Of a stretch of 37,031 bases of DNA, positions 8,066 to 16,202 are shown one piece after another (within the stretch, counting starts at the first letter, position 1; each line of letters begins with the position of its first letter). The stretch comes from Bacillota bacterium (GTDB lineage Bacteria > Bacillota > Dethiobacteria > SKNC01), in contig SKNC01000059.1 in assembly GCA_007120745.1 (NCBI GenBank), positions 1 to 37,031 on the forward strand, written 5' to 3'. A program made the position numbers and the translations under genes. A model generated the notes under the pieces. The model did no database searches, was not told where the DNA came from, and saw only the letters and a program-made list of their open reading frames with translations.

Positions 8066-8965
8066 ATGTATTTGGATGAAGTAATTGTTGTTAACCTGGC
8101 TATGAACTACCTGATTCTCTGGCTCACCGCCCGTCTTCTGCGCAAGGAATATGCTTCTAACCGCATGTTGTTAGGTGCTCTGCTGGGAGCTCTCTATGTT
8201 CTAACCGTATTTTTACCGGTGAAGGACTATTCATTCACTCTTGTTTCTAAATTTTTTCTATCCCTGGCGATTATCTTTGCGGCTTTTCACCCTCGAAGGT
8301 GGCAGGAATTCCTGTCTCTTTTGGGAATGTTCTATCTGGTGTCATTTACGGTTGGTGGGGCTGTTTTAGCCTGCTCGTTTTTCCTGGCCATGCCGGTACA
8401 GACATCTGATGGCGTTTTTACTCTTCCCTCTTTCACCGGTCTTAACCTGGTTCTTCCAATTTTTTTGGTGGTGCTCCTGGGCAGGTGGGGAATGGGATAC
8501 CTGGAGCAGAAGAAATGGCAGCACCTGTTTCAGGTAGACTTGATGATCCGGTTGATGGATAAGGAAGTGAAGGTTGAGGGAATGTTGGACACGGGTAACA
8601 AGCTTAAAGAACCCATTTCCCGGGAACCGGTAGTGGTTGTACAGTACCATGCCCTTCGGGAAATCTTACCCCAGGATGTAAAAGAATATTTTGATGAAAC
8701 CGATGATATGTTTCCGGATCTGATGTCAGAGGCTCTTACTACCTCTTCCCTGGCTTCCCGACTCTGTTTTATCCCCTACACTTCTCTGGGAAGAAAAAAC
8801 GGGTTTCTCATCGGATTCAGGCCTCAAGGGCTTAGCCTTTGGGAGCAGGACAGGGAAATAAAGGTGGCTCAAAAAGCAGTTATTGCTGTCTATCTGCAGC
8901 CTTTCTCGCCTCAAGCCCAATACCAGGCCCTTCTGCCTCCGGATTTAGTAGGAAACATGATGTAA
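8066..8965 (+). CDS. spoIIGA: SpoIIGA, sporulation sigma-E processing protease
   Basis: Membrane-embedded aspartic protease that removes the pro-sequence from sigma-E in the mother cell. 299 residues from ATG 8066; AGAGGTGA (8053-8060) is correctly spaced for this ATG, and the in-frame GTG at 8057 lies inside that Shine-Dalgarno. The N-terminal half has about five hydrophobic segments (to about 145). The C-terminal half has the catalytic DTGN motif with Asp 175. Its substrate gene sigE starts 21 bases downstream, as in B. subtilis. Confidence 0.93.
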   Translation: MYLDEVIVVNLAMNYLILWLTARLLRKEYASNRMLLGALLGALYVLTVFLPVKDYSFTLVSKFFLSLAIIFAAFHPRRWQEFLSLLGMFYLVSFTVGGAVLACSFFLAMPVQTSDGVFTLPSFTGLNLVLPIFLVVLLGRWGMGYLEQKKWQHLFQVDLMIRLMDKEVKVEGMLDTGNKLKEPISREPVVVVQYHALREILPQDVKEYFDETDDMFPDLMSEALTTSSLASRLCFIPYTSLGRKNGFLIGFRPQGLSLWEQDREIKVAQKAVIAVYLQPFSPQAQYQALLPPDLVGNMM

Positions 8966-8986
8966 AAAAAACTGGGAGGGATATTC

Positions 8987-9721
8987 TTGCTTTCTTTGAT
9001 GCCGAAATACAGGCTCCTGACCCGACTTTTTGTTTTGCGCTTTTTAAACTGGATAGGTTTAAGCGCCATGCCGGAAATTTTTTATGTGGGAAGCAGCGAG
9101 GCTCTTCCTCCACCGCTGACCCATGATGAGGAAAGTTTTCTGCTTCAAAAACTCAGAGAAGGGGAAAAAGAAGTTAAAAGCGTGCTTATCGAGAGGAACC
9201 TGAGGCTGGTGGTGTATATTGCCCGGAAGTTTGAAAACACAGGGGTTAATATTGATGACCTGGTGTCCATAGGAACCATCGGGTTAATTAAGGCAGTGAA
9301 CACCTTCGATCCCCATAAAAACATTAAGCTGGCAACCTATGCGTCCAAATGCATTGAGAATGAAATATTAATGTTTTTAAGGCGCAATAATAAGGTTAAA
9401 GCGGAAATATCATTTGATGAGCCCCTGAATATCGATTGGGACGGTAACGAACTGCTGTTATCCGATGTCCTGGGCACGGAGAACGATTTAATCTACAAGA
9501 GTATTGAAGCTGAAGTGGACAAAAGGCTTTTGTACATGGCTATGGAGAAGCTTTCCCCCCGGGAGAAAAAGATTATGGAACTGCGCTTTGGGTTGGCCAA
9601 CGGTCAGGAAAAAACCCAAAAGGAAGTAGCAGATATGTTGGGAATTTCACAATCTTATATATCCCGGCTGGAAAAAAGGATTATAAAAAGATTAAAAAAA
9701 GAAATTAAAAAAATGGAATAA
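8987..9721 (+). CDS. sigE: Sigma-E, early mother-cell sporulation sigma factor (pro-form)
   Basis: 244 residues. The hydrophobic and basic N-terminal extension (about residues 1-33, KYRLLTRLFVLRFLNWIGL) is the pro-sequence; processing by SpoIIGA would occur near EIFYVGSSEALPPPL (30-44), which closely resembles the B. subtilis cleavage region. Region 2 (NLRLVVYIARKF, DDLVSIGTIGLIKAVNTFD) and the region 4 helix-turn-helix (QKEVADMLGISQSYISRLEKR) are intact. TTG start at 8987 behind GGGAGGG (8974-8980), 6-base spacing. Cotranscribed with spoIIGA. Confidence 0.96.
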   Translation: MLSLMPKYRLLTRLFVLRFLNWIGLSAMPEIFYVGSSEALPPPLTHDEESFLLQKLREGEKEVKSVLIERNLRLVVYIARKFENTGVNIDDLVSIGTIGLIKAVNTFDPHKNIKLATYASKCIENEILMFLRRNNKVKAEISFDEPLNIDWDGNELLLSDVLGTENDLIYKSIEAEVDKRLLYMAMEKLSPREKKIMELRFGLANGQEKTQKEVADMLGISQSYISRLEKRIIKRLKKEIKKME

Positions 9722-9757
9722 TCAGGTATCTTCCCCCACCTTTTCCTGGTTTCTTCA

Positions 9758-9786
9758 GTATAAAAAAAACCATGAAGGAAATACTT
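9758..9786 (+). promoter_or_regulatory. Possible sigma-F/sigma-G promoter of sigG
   Basis: GTATA (9758-9762), 17 bases, AATACTT (9780-9786). This resembles the forespore consensus (GHATR, then CATNHTA) with one match too few at each end of the -10. It lies in the 104-base sigE-sigG gap, where a forespore promoter is expected. Weak by-eye evidence. Confidence 0.3.
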
Positions 9787-9825
9787 TAAAATAATCTGAA
9801 AAGAAACTGGGAGGGAAACAAATTC

Positions 9826-10599
9826 ATGATGAATAAGGTAGAGATTTGCGGGGTAAATACCTCAAAACTTCCAGTACTGACCAGCAAAGAGATGAAAAAA
9901 CTTTTTGAAGAGTTTCAGAGTGGAGACCGGGAAGCCCGCAAAAAGCTGGCCAATGGAAACCTCAGGCTGGTTTTAAGTGTAATTCAACGATTTAATAACC
10001 GGGGCGAGTACGTGGACGATTTGTTCCAGGTAGGCTGCATCGGTTTGATGAAAGCTATAGATAATTTTGATTTAAGTCAGAATGTTAAATTTTCAACCTA
10101 TGCCGTTCCCATGATTATTGGAGAAATTAGAAGATATCTTAGAGATAACAATCCGGTTCGGGTAAGCCGCTCCCTTAAGGACATCGCCTACAAAGTTCTG
10201 CAGGTACGGGATGAGATGGCCAACCGGTTGGGCAGAGAACCCTCCATTACTGAAATTTCTCAGGAATTAAATATTGGCCGGGAGGAGATTATCTTTGCCC
10301 TGGAGGCGATCCAGGAACCGGTTTCTCTCTTTGAGCCCATTTATCACGATGGAGGTGACCCTATATTTGTTATGGACCAGATTAAGGATGATAAAAGTCT
10401 AGACGACCGCTGGTTGGAGGGAATCGCCATCAAAGAGGCGATCAATAAACTAAATGAGAGAGAACAGCTGATTTTGGACCTCAGGTTTTATCGAGGAAAA
10501 ACCCAGATGGAAGTAGCTGATGAAATTGGAATTTCCCAGGCCCAGGTATCCCGCCTGGAAAAGGCGGCATTGGGGCACCTGAAAAAATATATTCAATAA
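9826..10599 (+). CDS. sigG: Sigma-G, late forespore sporulation sigma factor
   Basis: 257 residues. The N-terminus (NKVEICGVNTSKLPVL) is the highly diagnostic SigG leader, which in Bacillus contributes to control by SpoIIAB/Gin. Region 2 (NLRLVLSVIQRFNNRGEYVDDLFQVGCIGL), region 3 and the region 4 HTH (EVADEIGISQAQVSRLEK) are complete. ATG start behind GGGAGGG; a second ATG follows immediately. The order sigE-sigG matches Bacillus, where sigG is read through from spoIIG but also has its own forespore promoter. Confidence 0.96.
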   Translation: MMNKVEICGVNTSKLPVLTSKEMKKLFEEFQSGDREARKKLANGNLRLVLSVIQRFNNRGEYVDDLFQVGCIGLMKAIDNFDLSQNVKFSTYAVPMIIGEIRRYLRDNNPVRVSRSLKDIAYKVLQVRDEMANRLGREPSITEISQELNIGREEIIFALEAIQEPVSLFEPIYHDGGDPIFVMDQIKDDKSLDDRWLEGIAIKEAINKLNEREQLILDLRFYRGKTQMEVADEIGISQAQVSRLEKAALGHLKKYIQ

Positions 10600-10622
10600 T
10601 TCTGCAGGAAGGAGATGGCTGT

Positions 10623-10841
10623 ATGATTAAACATGAAAAAATACTGGCGTTTACACTGAGTATATTGTTATTATTTTTCAGCATGTACTGCATCAGCTTC
10701 TCCCACGAGGCTGTCTGGTCCTTCAACCAGCATAACTTGAGCAGAATTATTGTCATCTGGCAGGAGGATGAGGAAATCCATGAAATTTATGATCCTTCTG
10801 AATTAACTCCTTATTTACCTGTAATTAAAGTTTATCCGTAA
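10623..10841 (+). CDS. Small single-pass membrane or secreted protein downstream of sigG
   Basis: 72 residues; family not recognised. Residues about 7-27 form one hydrophobic helix or signal segment (ILAFTLSILLLFFSMYCISF). The rest is a small extracytoplasmic domain with an acidic stretch (WQEDEEIHEIYDPSE) and no lipobox or cysteine pair. A good Shine-Dalgarno (AAGGAG) precedes the ATG, the gene starts 23 bases after sigG, and it ends just before a strong terminator. It is therefore probably cotranscribed with sigG and expressed in the forespore; a sporulation role is inferred from position only. Confidence 0.65.
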   Translation: MIKHEKILAFTLSILLLFFSMYCISFSHEAVWSFNQHNLSRIIVIWQEDEEIHEIYDPSELTPYLPVIKVYP

Positions 10842-10873
10842 GCCTTGTTTAAGCCAACTTCACTTATATATTT

Positions 10874-10903
10874 GCTGCCCATCTAAGGGCAGCGTTTTTT
10901 TTT
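10874..10903 (+). terminator. Terminator closing the sigG transcript
   Basis: GCTGCCC (10874-10880), 6-base loop, GGGCAGC (10887-10893), then G and nine T residues. The 108 bases between it and the next palindrome hold nothing I can assign. Confidence 0.92.
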
Positions 10904-11011
10904 GCATTTTCCTCCCGCACTCTGTTATCAGGAAGTAATAACTTACCATCATTTCTGCATATTAACAGCGATGAAACCCCGTCACTTTCTAACATAATCC
11001 GAATCCTTTTT

Positions 11012-11032
11012 ACATATTTGAAATAAATATGT
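11012..11032. promoter_or_regulatory. 8-bp inverted repeat, possible operator
   Basis: ACATATTT (11012-11019), GAAAT, AAATATGT (11025-11032). A perfect dyad 19 bases before the TTG start of the following small gene and just upstream of its Shine-Dalgarno. The regulator is unknown, and AT-rich chance is possible. Confidence 0.4.
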
Positions 11033-11051
11033 TGTAAGGATGTGATTTGCG

Positions 11052-11255
11052 TTGTTAAAAGTTAAATCATGGATAAAAAACTTTGAGAGGTGTAAGTGCG
11101 GGGCTGTGCTGTATATAATGAATGCTCAAATCACACTGGTGAAAAAAGTGTATTTTCTGGCCTGTTCTGCCTGCGAAAAAAAGCATCACATCTATTATAT
11201 AAAACATGATTTGTTGAGCAGTGAATTTGTTTTTGATTATGCAGAGGAATACTGA
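11052..11255 (+). CDS. Small cysteine-rich protein, possible zinc ribbon
   Basis: 67 residues; not recognised. It contains CxCG (CKCG, 14-17) and CxxC (CSAC, 38-41) about 22 residues apart, the arrangement of a small zinc ribbon, and ends in an acidic tail. TTG start behind AAGGATGTGAT (11036-11046), a good match to the anti-Shine-Dalgarno. It stands alone between the sigG terminator and the nrd operon, behind an 8-bp inverted repeat. Whether it regulates or is controlled with nrd cannot be told. Confidence 0.6.
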   Translation: MLKVKSWIKNFERCKCGAVLYIMNAQITLVKKVYFLACSACEKKHHIYYIKHDLLSSEFVFDYAEEY

Positions 11256-11408
11256 TACAAAAAATGAAATTAGTAGAAGAAAATCTATTAAAAGAAGGGC
11301 ATTTCCCCTTTCCCCTTATGATTTTAAAGCCTCAGAAAAAATGACGGAAAAATTTTCATATTTTCTTTAAAACTGCAGAAGGAAATTTTCAATTTTAAGC
11401 GAATATAA

Positions 11409-11450
11409 CAAGATATGGTATACAAAGGCATAAATAACAACAATATATGG
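11409..11450 (+). promoter_or_regulatory. nrd promoter with two NrdR-like boxes
   Basis: CAAGATATGG (11409-11418) and CAATATATGG (11441-11450) match the core of the NrdR box (CWATATWTWG) with two and one differences. They are 32 bases apart, three helical turns, a spacing known for paired NrdR boxes. An extended -10 (TGG then TATACA, 11416-11424) overlaps the first box. This fits autorepression of nrdR-nrdD-nrdG when dATP is high. Confidence 0.6.
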
Positions 11451-11476
11451 GGTTGAAAAAATCAGGGGGGATGAAG

Positions 11477-11950
11477 GTGAAATGCCTGTTCTGCGGGTTT
11501 TTGGAAAGTAAAGTAGTAGATTCCCGGTCCACTGACGAGGGTTCGGCCATACGACGCCGGAGAGAATGTACGGAATGCGGCAGGCGCTTTACCACCTATG
11601 AAAAAATGGATGATGTTCCCCTGGTGGTAATTAAGTCAGATGGCAGGCGGGAGGTTTTTGACCGCAACAAAATTATTCGCGGACTTCTTACAGCGGGGGT
11701 CAAGCGGCAGATTGAACTGCAGACTTTCGAAGAACTGGTAGACGACATAGAGAGGGAGCTGAGAAACCGCTTTATACAGGAAATACAGTCTAATCAGCTG
11801 GGGAAAATGGTTTTAGAAAGACTTCTGGCACTGGATGAAGTGGCGTACGTGCGGTTTGCCTCCGTCTACCGAAAGTTTCAGGACATACAGTCCTTTAAAA
11901 ACGAACTGGACCATCTTTTTGATATAAAAAACAAACCTGTAAGGAAGTGA
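11477..11950 (+). CDS. nrdR: NrdR, ATP-cone transcriptional repressor of ribonucleotide reductase genes
   Basis: Nucleotide-sensing repressor of nrd operons. I start at GTG 11477 (protein MKCLFCG...), 6 bases after AGGGGGG (11464-11470). The longer frame from ATG 11447 would run through the second NrdR box and has no Shine-Dalgarno. 157 residues; the N-terminal zinc ribbon has CxxC (CLFC) and CxxC (CTEC), followed by GRRFTTYE and then the ATP-cone domain (VIKSDGRREVFDRNKI). Its last bases overlap nrdD (GTGA), so translation is coupled. Confidence 0.93.
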   Translation: MKCLFCGFLESKVVDSRSTDEGSAIRRRRECTECGRRFTTYEKMDDVPLVVIKSDGRREVFDRNKIIRGLLTAGVKRQIELQTFEELVDDIERELRNRFIQEIQSNQLGKMVLERLLALDEVAYVRFASVYRKFQDIQSFKNELDHLFDIKNKPVRK

Positions 11951-14900
11951 TTATCATTTTTGAACTGACCACTGAAAAACAAACGGAAAAAAGTACGGCG
12001 GTAATTTTTGAGGAGATTCGGAAAAGAGACGGCAGGGTTGTTCCCTTTGACAGACAGAAGATTACCGAAGCTATTTTCAAGGCTGCCAAAGCCGTTGGGG
12101 GTGAAGACAGAAATATTGCAGAAATACTTACGGGTCAGGTGATCGAGTACCTGAGAAGAAGCAACCAGGACATCATTCCCACCGTGGAGGGCACTCAAGA
12201 TGCGGTGGAAAAAATTCTCATAGAAAATGGACATGCCCGTACCGCCAAAGCGTATATCCTTTACCGTTCCCGCCGGACCCGTATGCGGGAAGGGAAAACT
12301 GAATTAATGGATGCGGTGAAGGAAATCCTGGTGGAAACCAGCCGGGAAAATGCCAATATTAGCAACTCTCCCTCTGCCAAGATGCTGCAGATAGCCATGG
12401 CAGCCAGCAAGAACTACTACCTGTGCAATCTGCTTCCCGAGGACTCTGCAGAGGCTCACCGGGAGGCATCCATACATATTCATGACCTGGATTACTATGC
12501 CAAAACTTTAAACTGCCTGCAGATTGATTTAAAGAACCTCCTGCATGAGGGTTTTCATACCGGGAATGGTTGGATTCGCCCACCTCAGCGGGTTTACTCT
12601 GCTGCGGCCCTGGCTGCTATTATTCTTCAAAGCAATCAGAATGACATGTACGGTGGACAGAGTTTTCCACACTTTGACCGGGATATGGGAGAGGTAGTCC
12701 GAAGCTTCAAACATCAGCCCGATGAGGAGGAAACCTTTCAGGCCATGGAAGGGCTGATATATAACCTGAATACCATGCATTCCCTTAGCGGCAGCGAAAG
12801 AATCTGGGTCTATGATAAAAAGACAAAACGCTTTTCTACACGGAGCATGGAAGAATTTGATGAAAACTTTGAAGAGGGACGGTATCAAGCTTTCAGCTTA
12901 AACTATGACACAGGAGAAACAGAACTTAAAGATATTACCGCCTCTATAAAACATAAAAATGCTAATAAATTATACTCTGTAAAGCTTAAATCAGGTCAAA
13001 AAGTGACGGTAACAGATAATCATTCAGTAATGACAATAAATGATAATGGTGAAATTAATACAGCTGTACCTTCTGATTTAAAAAGAGCCCTGATGCCCCG
13101 GGAGCTTAACCTGAAAAAAGAAGAAATGTTTTTTGATTTAACCAGCTACCCTCACTCCAGCAAGTATGGCATGGATACTTTAGAGCTTACTCCTTCCTTA
13201 GCCAAATTAATGGGAATGTATACGGCCGAAGGCTCGGTGGATGGTTCTACCCTTTATCTGGCTTTATTTGATAAAGAGCTGGAAGAAGAAGCAATAGAGC
13301 TTTTAAATGAAATCAACTCTGATTTCACCGTTCGTTTAAGAATAGCAAAAGGAAAGCCCAGAGATCTTGCCTGCAATGTTGGTCAGCAGTTTGCGGCCTT
13401 TTTAGGGGATAAGTGTGGACGAGGTGCTGCAAATAAAAGGGTTCCTGATGAGATATTCTTTGCAGAAGAAATGTTAGTGAAATCATTTTTAGACGGATAT
13501 TTTTCAGGCGATGGTTATGTAGGGAATAACCGAATCGCAGCCACGTCTGTTTCTAAAGTGCTGAGGGATGGAATTCAGCTTTTACTTATAAAGTTAGGTA
13601 AACCTGTATCCATTCGCCAGGCAGTTCCTCAAAGCCAATTTGCTGCGGCAAATAAACGATATTTAGTTGCTGTTGGGGGGTATTACAGCAAAGACCTTTC
13701 TCTCAGCAGTTATAAAAAAGAAAAGCTTGAAGAATGTAATTCTCAAAGTGAGCAGACTCCTTATGATTACGAATATCTTCGTCCTATAATTAAAGATGTC
13801 TATGGTATACACTGCAAAAATGCAAAAAACTTTCGCTTAAAACCGGACTATCTTCAGGAGATTATCGAAGATCTGACAAGTCGTATACTGGAAAAAGAGG
13901 AACAAGAACTATTTAACAATATGACAAAAAAACAATTTTGGATGGATCAATTAGTTGATGTTCTGCCGCAGATTAAAACTACGGAAAGGTATCATCTACT
14001 TAAAAAGCTTAATAATGAAGAACTTCCTAGATTTAGTAAGTATTTACCTGTTTTTAATCCATATAAAGATATGTTAAAGCGTTTCTATCTCTCAGAGACG
14101 GTAGATGATAAAACAGGCAGCAGGATTGACAACAACTGCCAGAGTCCAGGCTTAGTTATGGAGTGGGCAAAAATTATTCTTAAGCAGAATGAAAAAATGG
14201 CTTCATTGCTAAAAACTTTATGTCGGGCAGTGAAGGTCTGGCCGTTACAGGTAGGGCAGCTGATTGATGAGCCTCATGAAGAATATGTGTATGATATTTC
14301 TGTTGCTGATAATGAAAACTTTTTAACGTCGGAAGGGATTTTTGTCCATAATTCTCGGGCTGGTGCTCAAGTCCCCTTCAGCAGCATAAATTTTGGAACG
14401 GATACTACTGATGAAGGACGGATGATTACCCGGGCCCTGCTTCAGGCTTTTGATAAGGGGTTGGGACGGGGAGAAAATCCGGTATTCCCCAACCTGGTGT
14501 TCAGGGTTAAAGAGGGGGTTAACTTTGAACCGGAGGACCCAAATTATGACCTGTTTCAGCTGGCTTTGAAAGTGGCTTCTCACCGGCTCAATCCTACATT
14601 CAGCTTTATGGACGCTTCCTTTAACCAAAAATACGGCGAAGAGGTTTCTTACATGGGATGCCGTACCCGGACCATAGCTAACCGGCACGGTGAGGAACTC
14701 TCCGCAGGGAGGGGCAACATTGCATCAGCCTCCATTAATCTGCCCCGACTGGCCCTGACTGCTAAGGAGCCTAAAGCCTTCTTTGAGGGATTGGACAAAA
14801 CCTTAAGGCTCTGCGTGCGTCAGCTCCTGCACCGTTTTGAAGTATTGAGCGAACTCAAAATGAAAGACCTGCCTTTTTTGATGGGGCAGAAGCTTTACAT

Positions 14901-15606
14901 GGGTTCTGAAACCCTGGAATGCAATGAGCCCATTCGAGAGATTATAAAAAACGGCACTCTGTCTATCGGCTTCATCGGCCTGGCAGAAGCACTGCTTGCT
15001 CTGGTAAATTCACATCATGGGGACAGTGAAGAAGCTCGTCAGCTGGGCCTCAGTATTGTAGAGCATATGTGGAAGCGGACTCAGCAGTACTGCGAAGAAT
15101 ACGACCTGAACTTTGCTTTATATGCTACTCCTGCTGAGGGACTGTCGGGGCGTTTTATCAATGCTGACCGCAAGCGTTTCGGGGTGCTTCCCGGAATTAC
15201 TGATAAGGAGTACTATACCAATTCTTATCACCTTCCGGTGAACTACCTGACTTCTCTTTTTGAGAAGATAAAGATTGAAGGCGAGTACCACAGTTATTGT
15301 AACGGCGGACATATATCATATGTGGAACTCGCCTCTCCCCCCCGGGATAACACGGCAGCTATTGAAAAAATTATCAGGCATATGGCCGCCAGCAACCTGG
15401 GTTACGGCGGAATCAATTATCCCATAGATGAATGTATCGCCTGCTGTTATTCGGGACTGATTCCTGAGGCCTGTCCCCAGTGCGGGGGAACGGAAATCCG
15501 CCGGATTCGCAGAATTACCGGCTACCTTTCTACGGAGGACCGGTTTAATTCGGCAAAACAGGCGGAACTCAGGGACCGAAGATCCCATATATATAACCAG
15601 TTTTAG
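11947..15606 (+). CDS. nrdD: NrdD, anaerobic (class III) ribonucleoside-triphosphate reductase, interrupted by an intein
   Basis: Glycyl-radical enzyme reducing NTPs to dNTPs without oxygen. The precursor is 1219 residues; removing the 524-residue intein (279-802) leaves 695, normal for NrdD. Order: N-terminal ATP cone (about 24-110, KRDGRVVPFDRQKI), first catalytic part to NLNTMH, intein, then SRAGAQVPFSSINFG and the rest of the barrel, a C-terminal zinc site (CIACC, CPQC), and the glycyl-radical motif RITGY with Gly 1192 (668 after splicing). The start is uncertain. GTG 11947 lies inside the Shine-Dalgarno-like AAGGAAGTGAT (11941-11951); an ATT at 11956 is better spaced, and coupling to nrdR is also possible. 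Its activase nrdG follows. Confidence 0.95.
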   Translation: MIIIFELTTEKQTEKSTAVIFEEIRKRDGRVVPFDRQKITEAIFKAAKAVGGEDRNIAEILTGQVIEYLRRSNQDIIPTVEGTQDAVEKILIENGHARTAKAYILYRSRRTRMREGKTELMDAVKEILVETSRENANISNSPSAKMLQIAMAASKNYYLCNLLPEDSAEAHREASIHIHDLDYYAKTLNCLQIDLKNLLHEGFHTGNGWIRPPQRVYSAAALAAIILQSNQNDMYGGQSFPHFDRDMGEVVRSFKHQPDEEETFQAMEGLIYNLNTMHSLSGSERIWVYDKKTKRFSTRSMEEFDENFEEGRYQAFSLNYDTGETELKDITASIKHKNANKLYSVKLKSGQKVTVTDNHSVMTINDNGEINTAVPSDLKRALMPRELNLKKEEMFFDLTSYPHSSKYGMDTLELTPSLAKLMGMYTAEGSVDGSTLYLALFDKELEEEAIELLNEINSDFTVRLRIAKGKPRDLACNVGQQFAAFLGDKCGRGAANKRVPDEIFFAEEMLVKSFLDGYFSGDGYVGNNRIAATSVSKVLRDGIQLLLIKLGKPVSIRQAVPQSQFAAANKRYLVAVGGYYSKDLSLSSYKKEKLEECNSQSEQTPYDYEYLRPIIKDVYGIHCKNAKNFRLKPDYLQEIIEDLTSRILEKEEQELFNNMTKKQFWMDQLVDVLPQIKTTERYHLLKKLNNEELPRFSKYLPVFNPYKDMLKRFYLSETVDDKTGSRIDNNCQSPGLVMEWAKIILKQNEKMASLLKTLCRAVKVWPLQVGQLIDEPHEEYVYDISVADNENFLTSEGIFVHNSRAGAQVPFSSINFGTDTTDEGRMITRALLQAFDKGLGRGENPVFPNLVFRVKEGVNFEPEDPNYDLFQLALKVASHRLNPTFSFMDASFNQKYGEEVSYMGCRTRTIANRHGEELSAGRGNIASASINLPRLALTAKEPKAFFEGLDKTLRLCVRQLLHRFEVLSELKMKDLPFLMGQKLYMGSETLECNEPIREIIKNGTLSIGFIGLAEALLALVNSHHGDSEEARQLGLSIVEHMWKRTQQYCEEYDLNFALYATPAEGLSGRFINADRKRFGVLPGITDKEYYTNSYHLPVNYLTSLFEKIKIEGEYHSYCNGGHISYVELASPPRDNTAAIEKIIRHMAASNLGYGGINYPIDECIACCYSGLIPEACPQCGGTEIRRIRRITGYLSTEDRFNSAKQAELRDRRSHIYNQF
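12781..14352 (+). mobile_element. In-frame LAGLIDADG intein within nrdD
   Basis: 524-codon insert between NLNTMH and SRAGAQVPF, a highly conserved NrdD stretch that becomes continuous when it is removed. Splicing blocks are all visible: block A starts with Ser1 (SLSGSERIWVYD), block B has TDNH (78-81), block F is VYDISVADNENFLTSEG (503-519), block G ends HN (523-524), and the first host residue is Ser. Two endonuclease motifs are present: LMGMYTAEGS (143-152, acidic Glu150) and FLDGYFSGDG (236-245, acidic Asp244). No frameshift or stop, so both splicing and homing may be active. The insert looks more AT-rich than the flanking nrdD, suggesting transfer. About 255 residues separate motif 2 from block F, longer than the minimum needed. 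Confidence 0.93.
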
Positions 15607-15620
15607 GAAAACCAGCGGGA

Positions 15621-15650
15621 ATCCTCGGGGTCTATTGACCCCGTGAGGAT
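15621..15650 (+). promoter_or_regulatory. Hairpin between nrdD and nrdG
   Basis: ATCCTC-GGGGTC, loop TATT, GACCCC, two-base bulge, GAGGAT. Twelve paired bases without a T-tract, so it is more likely an mRNA stability or processing element than a terminator. Confidence 0.55.
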
Positions 15651-15677
15651 GTCACCTTTGGTAAAAGGAGGACAAGC

Positions 15678-16202
15678 ATGGAACTGAGAATTGCGGGTGT
15701 AACTGAAGAGAGTGTGGTGGACGGTCCGGGAATTCGACTAGTAATTTACGCCCAGGGTTGCCTTCAGTCTTGTCCCGGATGCCACAACCCGGAGACCCAA
15801 GACCTGGAGGGAGGTACCCTGGTAACCCTGAAAGAACTGGCTGAAAAAATATGCAGGAATCCCTTCTTAGACGGGCTAACTTTCTCCGGAGGAGAACCCT
15901 TCCTGCAGGCGCAGGCCTTTGCCAGATTAGCCCAGGAGTTTAAGCCCCGGGGCCTTACCCTGGTAACCTATACAGGCTATACCTTTGAATATCTTTATAA
16001 CGAAAGCCGAAGGGATTTGAGCATTTATCGACTGCTGAGAGCAACCGACCTGTTAATTGACGGACCCTACCTCCAGGAAAAAAGAGACCTTAACCTGCTT
16101 TACCGGGGTTCCCGCAACCAGAGGATCATCAATGTATCCAGGACTCTTTCCAGTGGGAATCTGTCGGTAGACGAGGGAACATCAGCGGGTTTACGCTATT
16201 AA
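15678..16202 (+). CDS. nrdG: NrdG, anaerobic ribonucleotide reductase activating protein
   Basis: Radical SAM enzyme that installs the glycyl radical on NrdD. 174 residues; the [4Fe-4S]-binding CxxxCxxC is CLQSCPGC (28-35), preceded by the typical VDGPGIRLVIYAQGC context, and the SAM-contacting GGEP (70-73) is present. ATG start behind AAAGGAGG. It lies 71 bases after nrdD, with a hairpin in the gap, and is the last gene of the operon before a terminator. Confidence 0.96.
   Translation: MELRIAGVTEESVVDGPGIRLVIYAQGCLQSCPGCHNPETQDLEGGTLVTLKELAEKICRNPFLDGLTFSGGEPFLQAQAFARLAQEFKPRGLTLVTYTGYTFEYLYNESRRDLSIYRLLRATDLLIDGPYLQEKRDLNLLYRGSRNQRIINVSRTLSSGNLSVDEGTSAGLRY

Noticed and set aside
11447..11476. 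Longer NrdR start at ATG 11447
   Set aside because: It overlaps an NrdR-like box, lacks a ribosome binding site and adds residues before the usual MKC N-terminus.
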